From Lachnospiraceae bacterium UBA4364 (GTDB lineage: Bacteria > Bacillota > Clostridia > Lachnospirales > Lachnospiraceae), in contig DGSK01000062.1 of the NCBI GenBank assembly GCA_002393955.1, positions 1,694 through 65,693 on the forward strand: DNA of 64,000 bases. The letters are read 5' to 3'. The notes beneath the pieces were generated by a model that saw only the letters and a list, made by a program, of their open reading frames with translations, searched no databases and was not told the origin of the DNA. Below are positions 19,078-27,808 of the stretch, piece after piece (within the stretch, counting starts at the first letter, position 1; each line of letters begins with the position of its first letter). A program made the translations under genes and the position numbers.

Positions 19078-19431
19078 TCAATTATATGAAGATAATGCTG
19101 CTGTTTCTGCTAAAGATGCACACCCGGACACTCCCAAAGAAGCTCCCTCAGCACAGACAGAACATATTGTACAAGCCAGACATCCTGCTCCTCCGAGAAT
19201 AGCAACAATACCGCATATCAAGCCTGCTATAGCCAGTCCGGATTTGGAAAAACCTGCAGCCTGGCTCTTATTTCCGGATACTATAGCAAGAATAACTGCG
19301 ACAACACCTAAAATACATCCCAGTCCCCAAGCCCAACCGGTCAGAATACCTAAGATACCCACAACAAGCGAGATTATCGCCATAACCTTTCCGGGATCAT
19401 TCACTGTATTATTCATTGAATTATTATCCAT
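19078..19431 (-). CDS. DUF4190-like small membrane protein, tandem copy A
   Basis: 117 residues. An N/D-rich head (MDNNSMNNTVNDPGK) precedes two helices of the DUF4190 type: MAIISLVVGILGILTGWAWGLG, then GCILGVVAVILAIVSGN and SGLAIAGLICGIVAILGG. The tail is cysteine-rich (CLACTICSVC). The neighbour at 19538-19909 is a near-copy including its promoter, so this is a recent tandem duplication. Role unknown. Confidence 0.75.
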   Translation of the reverse strand: MDNNSMNNTVNDPGKVMAIISLVVGILGILTGWAWGLGCILGVVAVILAIVSGNKSQAAGFSKSGLAIAGLICGIVAILGGAGCLACTICSVCAEGASLGVSGCASLAETAALSSYN

Positions 19432-19475
19432 ACACGCCTCCTTAAATATATAAATGGAACAAAACCTACTTGTTT

Positions 19476-19504
19476 ATTGTATGGTTTTTTCATTTTAGTG
19501 TCAA
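19476..19504 (-). promoter_or_regulatory. Sigma-A promoter for copy A
   Basis: On the minus strand: TTGACA (19504-19499), 17-bp spacer, TACAAT (19481-19476), 44 bp before the start codon. The surrounding sequence is the same as in the copy B promoter. Confidence 0.75.
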
Positions 19505-19537
19505 GAATTTGGGTATTGCGGTTTTTATTTGATCGCA

Positions 19538-19909
19538 TCAATAATAAGTGGACAATGACGATGCTGTATCTGATGCTATTCCGTTCATGAGTCCCGCGCA
19601 TCCCATAATTCCGAGGGAAGCTCCTTCGGTACAAGCATAGCATACTGTACAAGCCAGGCAGCCTGCTCCTGCGACAATGGCAATGATTCCGCAAACAAGT
19701 CCTATTATAGCCAGCCCGGATTGGGAAAACCCTGCAGCCTGGCTTTTATTTCCTGATATTATGGCAAGAATAATTGCAACAATACCTAAAATACATCCCA
19801 GACCCAATAACCAGCCGGTCAGAAGGCCTAAAATCCCCAAAATAAGCGAGACGATCGCCATAACATTTCCGGGGTCTTTCGCTGTATTATTCACTGTATT
19901 ATAATCCAT
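19538..19909 (-). CDS. DUF4190-like small membrane protein, tandem copy B
   Basis: 123 residues, the same layout as copy A: MDYNTVNNTAKDPGN head, helices VMAIVSLILGILGLLTGW, GCILGIVAIILAIISGN and GLAIIGLVCGIIAIVAG, and a cysteine-rich tail (CLACTVCYAC). The tails after CA differ most between the copies. It is transcribed from its own promoter and diverges from the GTPase gene at 20087. Confidence 0.75.
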   Translation of the reverse strand: MDYNTVNNTAKDPGNVMAIVSLILGILGLLTGWLLGLGCILGIVAIILAIISGNKSQAAGFSQSGLAIIGLVCGIIAIVAGAGCLACTVCYACTEGASLGIMGCAGLMNGIASDTASSLSTYY

Positions 19910-19953
19910 GTACTTATCTCCTTAAATATATATGAAACAAAAGCTACCTGTTC

Positions 19954-19982
19954 ATTGTATGGTTTTCTCATTTTAATGTCAA
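19954..19982 (-). promoter_or_regulatory. Sigma-A promoter for copy B
   Basis: On the minus strand: TTGACA (19982-19977), 17-bp spacer, TACAAT (19959-19954). It differs from the copy A promoter at only a few spacer positions. Confidence 0.75.
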
Positions 19983-20086
19983 TGATCGGAGAAATGTTTA
20001 CAACTCACTCGAATATCTTGACTTTTTTTATGGCAGAATATAGACTACATGTGGAAAGCTGTCTCCTTGTAACGAGGTATCTTATT

Positions 20087-21907
20087 ATGGAAATCACTAA
20101 TCTTCCCTTTAATTACGGAAACAAGCAGATTGAGATCGATATAACCGAAAAAATGAACAGTATCCTGCAGGATTCGGATGCCGGCGAGGAAAAGGAGATC
20201 ATAAAAAAATATCTGAAAGAGATTTCGGCCAACTTCCAGTTCATGATAATCGGAGAATCCGGTGTCGGGAAAACATCTCTTCTTAAAACATTGTTCGGTG
20301 AAGCTGTATTTTTATCACATACCCAAAGAGACGAGATCATTGATTACAGATACGGTGACGAATATGCAGAGTTTCAGATCACCGGGTTTTGCCGGAGGAT
20401 ATTTAACCGTATAGATATACTGAAAGGTATATCCATAATCGACACATTTGGTATTGATAAGATAAATAATCCGGAGACAGAGACTTTTATACGTGATAAT
20501 GTCAGCAGAAGTGATGTGCTTCTGGTCATGCTGTCCGCACAAAATCCGGGAAGTATGTCAGTATGGAATACCATCGAAGCAACTGACCCAAAAAAAATAG
20601 TTTTTATTGTTTCCAAAATCGATGAAGTGACGGATGATCTCAAAGCAGAGGTTCTTGAACGTATCGGCAGGTATATGGGTGAAGCCGGTATAGTAGCGCC
20701 TGTATTTTGTACATCTGTCGTTAAACCCGATTGTTCGGAAACAGAGCAGCTAAGAAATTATATTGACGACGAGATCATTGTAAATAATGAAGGACTGTCC
20801 AAACAGGATACTAACTCTTTCTACATCAGAGAGATGTTCGCTGAAATAAAACAGTCTTTTGACCGCAGGCTTTCCCAGTATGAACGTGACAAGAAGATCG
20901 TTGCGGATATTGATTCAATGATAGATGATTTCAGAGCAGATGAATCCGAACGGATAGTCAACCTGAAAAAAGAGATCGAGAATGTTGTTGACAGGGAAAT
21001 AGAAGAATACAAAAACGAGATCATCAAGCGAATGGATCCCAAGCGTATCAAAGAACAATTTCCCAAGGGATATTCCGATCTGATGGATTATCTTAATTAT
21101 GTCAACAGCATATACAAAGAGAAAATGAGTGGAAAGGTTAACGATACCGTCAACGCTTCGGTACAGACCCTTATGACGGATATGGAGAGCGTTCTTTACA
21201 AAGCCTCCGCCATATTGTCAGAAAGGGAAAACTGTATCGGTATCGAAGATAAATTCTATGGAACTCTTGCAGAATCAAAAAATCATATCGTAGCAAATGT
21301 AAAGAATACAATAGACGGTGCCAAAAAAGTGTATCCATCGATCGATGATGCCACAAAGGCACTCTATGATAAGGGAATGAAGGCGCGAAAGGAAGCAGAT
21401 CTTGTGGTGGGAACATCTACAGGTCTTGGAGCAGTAGCCGGCGGCGTAGGGGGATTTCTTGGTGCAGGAGCCCTGGCTGTCGGTACAGAAGGTATGGCAG
21501 CAGTAGCTGCCGGTGGTGTAGCTGCCGCCGGAGCAGGAGTCGCTATTGGAGGTTTGATCCTTCCCATAATTGCAGGTGCAGTGGGGGCTTTTGCCATTGC
21601 AGTTCTCGCTAAAAAGATTGCTTCAGCCTGTACAGATCCGCAGATGGACTTGAAGTTCCAAGATGCTCTTAATGAGTTTGAACAGGATGTAATGCGTATC
21701 AAAGAGCAGATGAAAGCCGATCTTACACAAAGGATCGACGAGATGTTCCGTTCGGAGATAAACGGAACCGACAGGGTCTTCGTGGATTATCGTATCAATG
21801 TAGGCCTGGAGGGCAGACGTATCCCTCTTCTTGAAGATCACATCGGTGAAGTGGATCAGCTCCTGGGACAGCTCCGTCTGGAAGACAGAAGCACCATTGA
21901 AAATTGA
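20087..21907 (+). CDS. Dynamin-like membrane-associated GTPase
   Basis: 606 residues from the ATG at 20087 (GAGG 10 nt upstream); an upstream in-frame ATG at 19955 overlaps the divergent promoter and lacks a ribosome site. GTPase motifs: G1 GESGVGKTS (residues 56-64), G3 DTFG (119-122), G4 SKID (176-179). Charged helices follow from about 235 to 430, then a Gly/Ala-rich hydrophobic segment at about 438-510 that could insert in or cross the membrane as a hairpin, and a helical C-terminus. This is the layout of bacterial dynamin-like proteins and of GTPases with DUF697-like membrane segments. A membrane coiled-coil gene follows 17 bp later and a zinc-ribbon gene after that; together they look like one unit. 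Substrate and process are unknown. Confidence 0.75.
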   Translation: MEITNLPFNYGNKQIEIDITEKMNSILQDSDAGEEKEIIKKYLKEISANFQFMIIGESGVGKTSLLKTLFGEAVFLSHTQRDEIIDYRYGDEYAEFQITGFCRRIFNRIDILKGISIIDTFGIDKINNPETETFIRDNVSRSDVLLVMLSAQNPGSMSVWNTIEATDPKKIVFIVSKIDEVTDDLKAEVLERIGRYMGEAGIVAPVFCTSVVKPDCSETEQLRNYIDDEIIVNNEGLSKQDTNSFYIREMFAEIKQSFDRRLSQYERDKKIVADIDSMIDDFRADESERIVNLKKEIENVVDREIEEYKNEIIKRMDPKRIKEQFPKGYSDLMDYLNYVNSIYKEKMSGKVNDTVNASVQTLMTDMESVLYKASAILSERENCIGIEDKFYGTLAESKNHIVANVKNTIDGAKKVYPSIDDATKALYDKGMKARKEADLVVGTSTGLGAVAGGVGGFLGAGALAVGTEGMAAVAAGGVAAAGAGVAIGGLILPIIAGAVGAFAIAVLAKKIASACTDPQMDLKFQDALNEFEQDVMRIKEQMKADLTQRIDEMFRSEINGTDRVFVDYRINVGLEGRRIPLLEDHIGEVDQLLGQLRLEDRSTIEN

Positions 21908-21924
21908 AAAAGGAATGACAAATT

Positions 21925-23187
21925 ATGAATAACAGAGATAATGAACTCCTTGAATTGACTGAAAATATAAAAGAACTGGCATGTGAGTATGGCTGCCGGT
22001 CACGTGTGATAGATACCCTCAACGATACAAAAAATAACATAAGCCGGGGCAATTACAATATCAGAGCTGTGACAGGTACTCTTTATGAAGTTTTAGATCA
22101 CATTGAAGCATTGCATCCCGAATTATCACATGAAAATGTAACTGCCTCTTTAAATGAAAAGCAAAGGCTTCAGGATATCATTTCCGAATGTCAGAGAAAC
22201 CTCAGTAATCTACAGCTTAAAACCGAAAACGGAGTAGCCGAAATTTCTTCACATACTGCAAGAGATTTTGACAATATGATCACAAATCGGTTCGATGGCG
22301 AAGATTTTATTAAGAGTAATATCATAATCGCAAATATGGACAGACTGATCGAAAATCATAAAACAGATCTGACAAAGTATAAAAAAAGCATTGTGGAGGA
22401 CAATCTTTCCCAGTATGACCACGCAATAAAAAGAGCAATAAACAATAATCTCATTTCCGAAAAAACCGCTTACAGCAAATGGGATTCACAGCGTGACAGT
22501 ATCAAAACCGGAATCGAAGAGCGGGTGGCACCATTAGCTACCGGTGCAGAAGTATTGACGTATTACAAAAACTCCGTCCAGAAAGATACAGCCACTATCA
22601 CAAGAAAAGAAAAAATAAAAAAGAATTTAAAACTGCTTATTCCGTTTTTTGTTATTATATTATTTTTTATCCTGGTCGTTACCGTCACTCTCATAATAGC
22701 AGGCAGAATGAATAAAAACAGATCAGATCTCCCTGTGGAACAGACGGTAGAACAGACCTCACCGACATTTATGGATCATATCGATAATCTGGATCATACA
22801 GTGAAAACCCTGGACAAAGCCGGAAAATTTGTAATGAGCAGTTCCGTTCAGCTTTTTCTAAAACAGATGGCAATAGTCATTCTGCTCTTTTTTTCCTTGA
22901 TAGTAGGGCTTTATCTGGCATTTTTCATTTATCAGAACTTTACTCTCAAGAGAAAGATATACAAAAAAGTACAAAAAAATGCTAAAAGAAATCTCTCGGT
23001 TGTTCTGGGTGAAAGACGCATTGAAAATTTAGACAGGCAATGTATAGCAAATGCCAACGTTATCATAAGAAATGAACTTGAGGCTATACAAAACGAAGTT
23101 TTTTCTGATATTTTGGAAGATTCGAATAACCTGTCAGAAAGTCCGACAAGGAAATACAGAAAACAGCTGGACAACTTTTTGATCTAA
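21925..23187 (+). CDS. Coiled-coil protein with two membrane helices, partner of the GTPase
   Basis: 420 residues with AAGGAAT before ATG. Residues 1-225 are charged and helical with coiled-coil character (NEKQRLQDIISECQRNLSNL). Membrane helices lie at about 232-258 (LLIPFFVIILFFILVVTVTL) and 315-340 (MAIVILLFFSLIVGLYLAFF), with a short loop facing out, so both termini face the cytosol. The C-terminal 80 residues are basic and helical. No known domain recognised. It sits between the dynamin-like GTPase and a zinc-ribbon protein in one transcript; a membrane receptor or scaffold for the GTPase is the simplest guess. Confidence 0.7.
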   Translation: MNNRDNELLELTENIKELACEYGCRSRVIDTLNDTKNNISRGNYNIRAVTGTLYEVLDHIEALHPELSHENVTASLNEKQRLQDIISECQRNLSNLQLKTENGVAEISSHTARDFDNMITNRFDGEDFIKSNIIIANMDRLIENHKTDLTKYKKSIVEDNLSQYDHAIKRAINNNLISEKTAYSKWDSQRDSIKTGIEERVAPLATGAEVLTYYKNSVQKDTATITRKEKIKKNLKLLIPFFVIILFFILVVTVTLIIAGRMNKNRSDLPVEQTVEQTSPTFMDHIDNLDHTVKTLDKAGKFVMSSSVQLFLKQMAIVILLFFSLIVGLYLAFFIYQNFTLKRKIYKKVQKNAKRNLSVVLGERRIENLDRQCIANANVIIRNELEAIQNEVFSDILEDSNNLSESPTRKYRKQLDNFLI

Positions 23188-23214
23188 CATTTATCAGGAG
23201 AAAAGGAAACGGTC

Positions 23215-23700
23215 ATGGAAGAAAATAATATCATAAATAAAGTAGGAAAAAATATCTCCGAGAATTTCAATAATATTTCCACGGGCTTCGAGAATAAAAA
23301 AGCTTTGGATGAAAAAAGAAATGAACGGGACAAAATATATAAATATATCGGAATGGAAGCTTTCAGCCTCTACAAAGATGGGAAACTGCCATCAAGTGAA
23401 CTGGATATTCATTTTGAAAAACTGAAATCCGTTGACACAGAGATCGCGAATCTCGAGAAAGAAATAGAACGTCGGAAAAATAAAAACAAACACGTCTGTC
23501 TGTATTGCAGGGCAGATTTAAATCCGGATTCAAAATTCTGCCCCCAGTGCGGCGCAGCCGTTTTACCGGCTAACAATCAGATGTTTCCCAAAGCTCCTTC
23601 CCGGATCGAACCTCAGGGAAGAGAGTGTGTATGCGGAGCCATCATTCCTCCCGGCAGTCCAATTTGTATGGAATGCGGAAGGAAAGCGGATTCTTATTAA
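23215..23700 (+). CDS. Double zinc-ribbon protein
   Basis: 161 residues, AGGAG ribosome site. N-terminal 90 residues form a charged helix pair (EKRNERDKIYKYIGMEAFSL, VDTEIANLEKEIERRK). Two treble-clef-type zinc ribbons follow: CLYCRADLNPDSKFCPQCG and CVCGAIIPPGSPICMECG. The N-terminal part resembles the helical region of proteins often paired with zinc ribbons in Firmicutes. It is the third gene of the GTPase unit and meets the minus-strand gene at 23697 with a 4-bp convergent overlap. Confidence 0.75.
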   Translation: MEENNIINKVGKNISENFNNISTGFENKKALDEKRNERDKIYKYIGMEAFSLYKDGKLPSSELDIHFEKLKSVDTEIANLEKEIERRKNKNKHVCLYCRADLNPDSKFCPQCGAAVLPANNQMFPKAPSRIEPQGRECVCGAIIPPGSPICMECGRKADSY

Positions 23701-24887
23701 AATGCTTCCGGATCACCGCTTACGTGATTCAGAACTCCGGCCAATGCGACTTTTCTGTCTTTGAAATTCTGCTTAACTGTGGAAAATTCTCCCATCAGAC
23801 TGTTCATTTCGGCCTCCAGCTCTTTTTTCTTCGCCCGGTATTCTTTTTCCACCGGCATGTAGAATACAAGACCTACAACCAGTGCAGCAATAAGGAATAC
23901 CACACCTACTATAAAGATGAGGAGAATGAGACCAAGCACAGCAAGGGTAATGGTTGTTCCCAGCAATATCTTTCTGCGTGAAGTATCTGCATCTTTGATC
24001 GCCTGATTTATCTGATCGATATGGAGCTGTCTATTCTGATCGCTCGGCAATGAAGTATATGCATAAGTGCTTCCATTATTTGAAAGATACAGCTTGTAAT
24101 CGGTCCCGCCGTATTCTACCACTATCTCATATATGCCGACCGAAATCCTTCTGACATCCCCCTTCTGAATACTTATACCTGTTATCTGAAGATTTCTTAT
24201 TTTATTTCCACCCACAGTTCTGTTAGCCTGTTCCCGTACTGTATTTTCCATAAGTGCTTTCACCGAGGTATTGAATACAACAGCATCCGGGATGTCATAA
24301 TCCGGTGTAATACAGTCTGCAGAATAATCCAGCTGTTCCACGTCTATTATATTCGGTGAATGTATATTGGAATACAATGTTTCAAATAAAGAGCTGTACT
24401 CTTTATTTCCACTGACTACAAAATCACTGGTGGCGCTGACAGCAGAACTCATAGGGAACCACTCGGTTCGATATCTTTTCTCACTGTGCATATATTCACC
24501 CTGGCCAACTATCTCGTTATATTCCTTTTCCATGCCCTTTTCGAACTGTGCAGTTCCCATTCCGGTACAGTTGTCAAACCAGTATGCCGGAATGATTATC
24601 TTGTTCACGCTCTTTACCACACAATTCTCATACACATCCAAAGGAGCAGATGATGCCATCGAAAGCATTTCTATGATCATGTGGTGTATGCCTGCATCAA
24701 GCATATCAAATTTAAGACCACCCAAAATATTTCTTTTATTCAGTATCTCGAGATTATGCTCCGCATTGCTTATGATAGTTTCCGTATCACAGTATGGACA
24801 TTTTATTTTTCTTATTGCTCCACTCTGTGGCATCTCCAATGGTGCTCCGCACCCACTGCAAGTTATTCTTTTCACTTCAATTCCCAT
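23697..24887 (-). CDS. Zinc-ribbon protein with C-terminal membrane hairpin (copy 2)
   Basis: 396 residues, full-length paralogue of 16491-17675: the same MGIEV start, CSGCGAP and CPYCD cysteines, VPAYWFDNCTGMGTAQFEKG-like centre, two helices near the end and the last residues GDPEAF. No strong ribosome site precedes the ATG, so the start rests on the paralogue. Next upstream in the same direction are a second zinc-ribbon membrane protein and the small membrane gene whose paralogue also neighbours copy 1. Confidence 0.8.
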   Translation of the reverse strand: MGIEVKRITCSGCGAPLEMPQSGAIRKIKCPYCDTETIISNAEHNLEILNKRNILGGLKFDMLDAGIHHMIIEMLSMASSAPLDVYENCVVKSVNKIIIPAYWFDNCTGMGTAQFEKGMEKEYNEIVGQGEYMHSEKRYRTEWFPMSSAVSATSDFVVSGNKEYSSLFETLYSNIHSPNIIDVEQLDYSADCITPDYDIPDAVVFNTSVKALMENTVREQANRTVGGNKIRNLQITGISIQKGDVRRISVGIYEIVVEYGGTDYKLYLSNNGSTYAYTSLPSDQNRQLHIDQINQAIKDADTSRRKILLGTTITLAVLGLILLIFIVGVVFLIAALVVGLVFYMPVEKEYRAKKKELEAEMNSLMGEFSTVKQNFKDRKVALAGVLNHVSGDPEAF

Positions 24888-24913
24888 AAATCAATCGCCA
24901 TTAAATACTTTAC

Positions 24914-25456
24914 TTAGTAAACAGGTGTCGTCATCGTAGCATCACAATACCCCTTGTAGCGGTCACGAAGCAGCGCCAGACGTCTTGCTGCGAAAGCTGT
25001 AAGTATTATTGCTGCGATATTGCCTGTAAATATAGATAATACCACTGATGCGATAAGCCAGCCTATACTCAGCTTATTCTTTCCAATCAGAAAGCATAGC
25101 CAGGCAGCTAGGACGGATATCCATAATACCAATCCCACACCGGTAAGTGAAAAAACTATCTCCAGAACCATGTAAACCAAAACTGTGACCAGGTAGTCGG
25201 TCTTTATCGAATTTAACTGCTTTATATTCTGTGGAAGCATTACGAATTCTTTAAAACTTAATCCCGGGGATTGGGTACCGTTATTCTGCCCGGTATTGTT
25301 ATTGGGATCAGCGTTTATATTTCCTGGATCGCCGGAATTCATTCCCCCGTTATTCGTTCCTCCGTTATTGGCGTCCGCCACTTTTAATGCAGCCCCACAA
25401 TTGTCACAAAACTTTGCACCATCTGAAATCTCTCTTCCGCAATTTCCACAAAACAT
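24914..25456 (-). CDS. Zinc-ribbon membrane protein
   Basis: 180 residues, AAGGAG before ATG. The N-terminal ribbon is CGNCGREISDGAKFCDNCG, followed by a low-complexity G/N linker (NNGGTNNGGMNSGD) and three or four helices (VLVYMVLEIVFSLTGVGLVL, WISVLAAWLCFLIG, IGWLIASVVLSIFTGNIAAI). This is the zinc_ribbon_2 plus membrane layout common in Firmicutes. It lies 26 bp upstream of copy 2 of the zinc-ribbon hairpin gene and is probably co-transcribed with it. Confidence 0.75.
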   Translation of the reverse strand: MFCGNCGREISDGAKFCDNCGAALKVADANNGGTNNGGMNSGDPGNINADPNNNTGQNNGTQSPGLSFKEFVMLPQNIKQLNSIKTDYLVTVLVYMVLEIVFSLTGVGLVLWISVLAAWLCFLIGKNKLSIGWLIASVVLSIFTGNIAAIILTAFAARRLALLRDRYKGYCDATMTTPVY

Positions 25457-25504
25457 TATCAGTACTCCTTTCAGCCGGTACCAAAAACTTTATACAGTAA
25501 GAAT

Positions 25505-25870
25505 CTATTGCCCTAATACTTCTATTACTACAAGGATCAGCGGCAGTAACAGTCATGGACCTATACCCAATAACACGCTTATTATCGGCATCCATATCAG
25601 CTTATACTGTTTTTTTACCAGGTCGACTATAGCAACGATCAGACCTGTCAGCCCGCCAATGGCACTGATGATCATAGTCACAGCAATAAAGAACAGCACC
25701 CCGACAAAACCGTACGCAAACTCATTTGTTATTGCCGATGCGCTGGTTCCTGAACATGAGTATAATACGCATAAAATGATAAAAAAACCCGACAGAAGCT
25801 CAAGTCCCGTCACTACAAGCGATATGACCGATGCTATCAGACACCCTTTTGATGTTTTTTTCTTTTCCAT
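25505..25870 (-). pseudogene. Small multi-pass membrane protein (copy 2), truncated by TGA at a Trp codon
   Basis: Paralogue of 17757-18119 (shared start KKTSKGCLIAS and core LVKKQYKLIWMPIIS-LLG-GP). The frame ends at TGA (25553-25555), exactly where copy 1 has TGG for Trp in GPWLIVPLL. Beyond the TGA the frame stays open for 15 codons (LLLPLILVVIEVLGQ) to TAG at 25505-25507, and those residues still resemble the last helix of copy 1. The shortened product of 105 residues would lack the last membrane helix. Most likely a recent nonsense change; a sequencing error or readthrough cannot be excluded. Confidence 0.65.
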
Positions 25871-26170
25871 GTGCTTAATATGATTATCCTTATATTATTA
25901 TCCTCATATTATTATTGTAACCCGCAGCTGCCCCGACAAAAGCCATTTGAAACCATGACAACACAAGGTCACAACGTTGTTATTATAACACCAAATGCAG
26001 CTGTTCATCAAAAACACTTCAAAAAATTTCGGTACATTGCATGCTGGTTGACGGAGAAATGAAGATGTGGTTAAATAAAGCTGTTCTGCACGCGTTTAGT
26101 CAGGATGTGAGAGCAGTATGGTTTAAGCATTAAAGCCAGATTTTGAGCTAAGAATACTGAGGAGGAAAAG

Positions 26171-26629
26171 ATGAAGAATTGTCCAAATTGCGGAAGGGAA
26201 AATCCGGATATTAACAAGTTTTGTGAGAGTTGCGGTTCTGATATGGGTATTGCGAACGGTGGTCCCGTACCTAATGTAACGAACAATGCGGATACTGTAT
26301 CCGGTGGATACTCGTACCAGTCCGGCGGGTATCAGTACAGCGACAATTCCCAGAACGTATATGGCAGTGTGCCGCCGGTGAAGGAGGATAATACTACTGT
26401 ATGTATCCTCTCGCTGATTTTCGGAATATTATCATTATGCGGCTGCAATTGCTGCTATATATTCCCTATTGCCGCAATAGTTCTCGGAATCATAGGTATC
26501 GTGAACAATGGATCTAAGAAGGGGCTGGCGATAGCCGGCGTGATATGCGGTGCACTGGGAATTGTTATATGGCCGATAATTGACACCCTTTTGGCACCGT
26601 TTACCGGTTTCCTCAGTTATTTTGTTTAA
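26171..26629 (+). CDS. Zinc ribbon plus DUF4190-like membrane protein
   Basis: 152 residues, GAGGA ribosome site. Ribbon CPNCGRENPDINKFCESCG, a Gly/Tyr/Ser-rich linker (SGGYSYQSGGYQYSD), then the DUF4190 helices VCILSLIFGILSLCGCNCCY and IAAIVLGIIGIVNNG, and GLAIAGVICGALGIVIWP. It shares the hydrophobic part with 28602-28886. The next gene, a DUF2752 protein, starts 16 bp after it. Confidence 0.8.
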   Translation: MKNCPNCGRENPDINKFCESCGSDMGIANGGPVPNVTNNADTVSGGYSYQSGGYQYSDNSQNVYGSVPPVKEDNTTVCILSLIFGILSLCGCNCCYIFPIAAIVLGIIGIVNNGSKKGLAIAGVICGALGIVIWPIIDTLLAPFTGFLSYFV

Positions 26630-26644
26630 AATGAGAGATGGGGT

Positions 26645-27088
26645 ATGCGTGACATAAAGTGGCAGAGAATAGGGCTTGTTGTTCTGACTGTTATCGGAAT
26701 ATGTGCAATACCGCTTCTTTTATGGCTACGGTCTGTTTTCGGTGATCTGGAATTCAGTCTGCGTCCCTGTTTTTTTCCGAAGTATTTACACCTTTACTGT
26801 CCGGGGTGCGGTGGGACCAGAGCGGTAAATTATCTGCTTCAGGGTAAAGTGGTGGAGTCACTGCTTGCAAACCCGGCACCCGTGTGCTCCATTCCTTTGA
26901 TTTTAAGAGTGTGGGGGGCATTGCTTTATAACTGTATATACGGATACAGGAAGAAGCTGGTATCGGTTTTTTCTGTTCCCGAGATATGGTGCACTTTTGC
27001 GGCATATATAGGCTATGGTGTTATAAGGGATTTTCTGCTTGTTTTCTTTCACACAGACTATCTGGGAGATCTGGCAGGATACTGGTAG
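26645..27088 (+). CDS. DUF2752 small membrane protein (copy 2)
   Basis: 147 residues; three helices and the signature CPGCGGTRAVNYLLQGK followed by NPAPV. Same family as 15927-16310. Probably co-transcribed with the zinc-ribbon/DUF4190 gene just upstream. Unknown role. Confidence 0.8.
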   Translation: MRDIKWQRIGLVVLTVIGICAIPLLLWLRSVFGDLEFSLRPCFFPKYLHLYCPGCGGTRAVNYLLQGKVVESLLANPAPVCSIPLILRVWGALLYNCIYGYRKKLVSVFSVPEIWCTFAAYIGYGVIRDFLLVFFHTDYLGDLAGYW

Positions 27089-27121
27089 AAACGGAAAATA
27101 CAGGACATAAGGAATGTTTTA

Positions 27122-27150
27122 TTGACAAGAGGCATGTTAACTAATACAAT
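27122..27150 (+). promoter_or_regulatory. Sigma-A promoter of the 27224 TM2 gene
   Basis: TTGACA (27122-27127), 17-bp spacer, TACAAT (27145-27150), 74 bp before the start codon. Confidence 0.75.
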
Positions 27151-27223
27151 TTGATCGTTGTGGTGAGTGAGATTCTTGAGAAAAAAAGGGTCTCGTATAT
27201 TTATTTTTAGGGGAGGGTTTAAT

Positions 27224-27658
27224 ATGAATGAAAAGAATAATTTTCAGAGTGGTTCTGCGAATGGTCAGGATCAGAACTTCAATCAAAACTTTAATCAGAA
27301 CTTTAGTCAGAACTTTGATCAGAACAAACCGGATCAGGGATACAATCCCAACATGGGACAGAATTATAACAGTACACCTGTCCAGAGCACCAAGAGCAAG
27401 ATTGCTGCGGGAATCTTTGGCATCATGTGGGGGGCTTTTGGAGTTCACAAGTTTTATCTGGGATATGCGGCTGAAGGCGGTATAATGCTTGGAGTATGGC
27501 TTGCATGTTTTGTCCTGTGTTTCCTTACATTTGGATTAACCTCTCTTGGATGTTTTGCTGTTCAGATCATTGGTTTGATAGAGGGTATCATGTATATGAC
27601 CAAGTCCGATGAAGAGTTTTACCAAACGTACATAGTTAACAAAAAGGGTTGGTTCTGA
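27224..27658 (+). CDS. TM2-domain protein with Q/N-rich N-terminus
   Basis: 144 residues from the ATG at 27224 (GGGGAGGG upstream); 19 more upstream codons are open but have no ribosome site. Residues 1-50 are a low-complexity segment with repeated NQNF units. The TM2 domain follows: SKIAAGIFGIMWGAFGVHKF, YLG, a second helix and the end EEFYQTYIVNKKGWF. TM2 proteins have two helices joined by a short DRF-like turn; the role in bacteria is unknown. The gene at 29062-29466 has the same plan. Confidence 0.82.
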   Translation: MNEKNNFQSGSANGQDQNFNQNFNQNFSQNFDQNKPDQGYNPNMGQNYNSTPVQSTKSKIAAGIFGIMWGAFGVHKFYLGYAAEGGIMLGVWLACFVLCFLTFGLTSLGCFAVQIIGLIEGIMYMTKSDEEFYQTYIVNKKGWF

Positions 27659-27710
27659 TAGTGAAGAATATAAATTATATTCTTTCACGGCTGATGCTTG
27701 GGGAAAGCAC

Positions 27711-27739
27711 TTGACATAGTTTACAAAATCCAATATAAT
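27711..27739 (+). promoter_or_regulatory. Consensus sigma-A promoter of the TM2 pair
   Basis: TTGACA (27711-27716), exactly 17 bp, TATAAT (27734-27739): both hexamers are perfect. It lies 70 bp upstream of the ATG at 27809. Confidence 0.85.
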
Positions 27740-27808
27740 TACCGTCTGTAGGGCTTAAAGCGCCCTGAACGGAAGTTATCTTATAATATATCAGGAGGCA
27801 GTAGGATT

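Noticed and set aside
24367..24939. Plus-strand ORF opposite zinc-ribbon copy 2
   Set aside because: Shadow; the minus-strand protein is confirmed by its paralogue at 16491.
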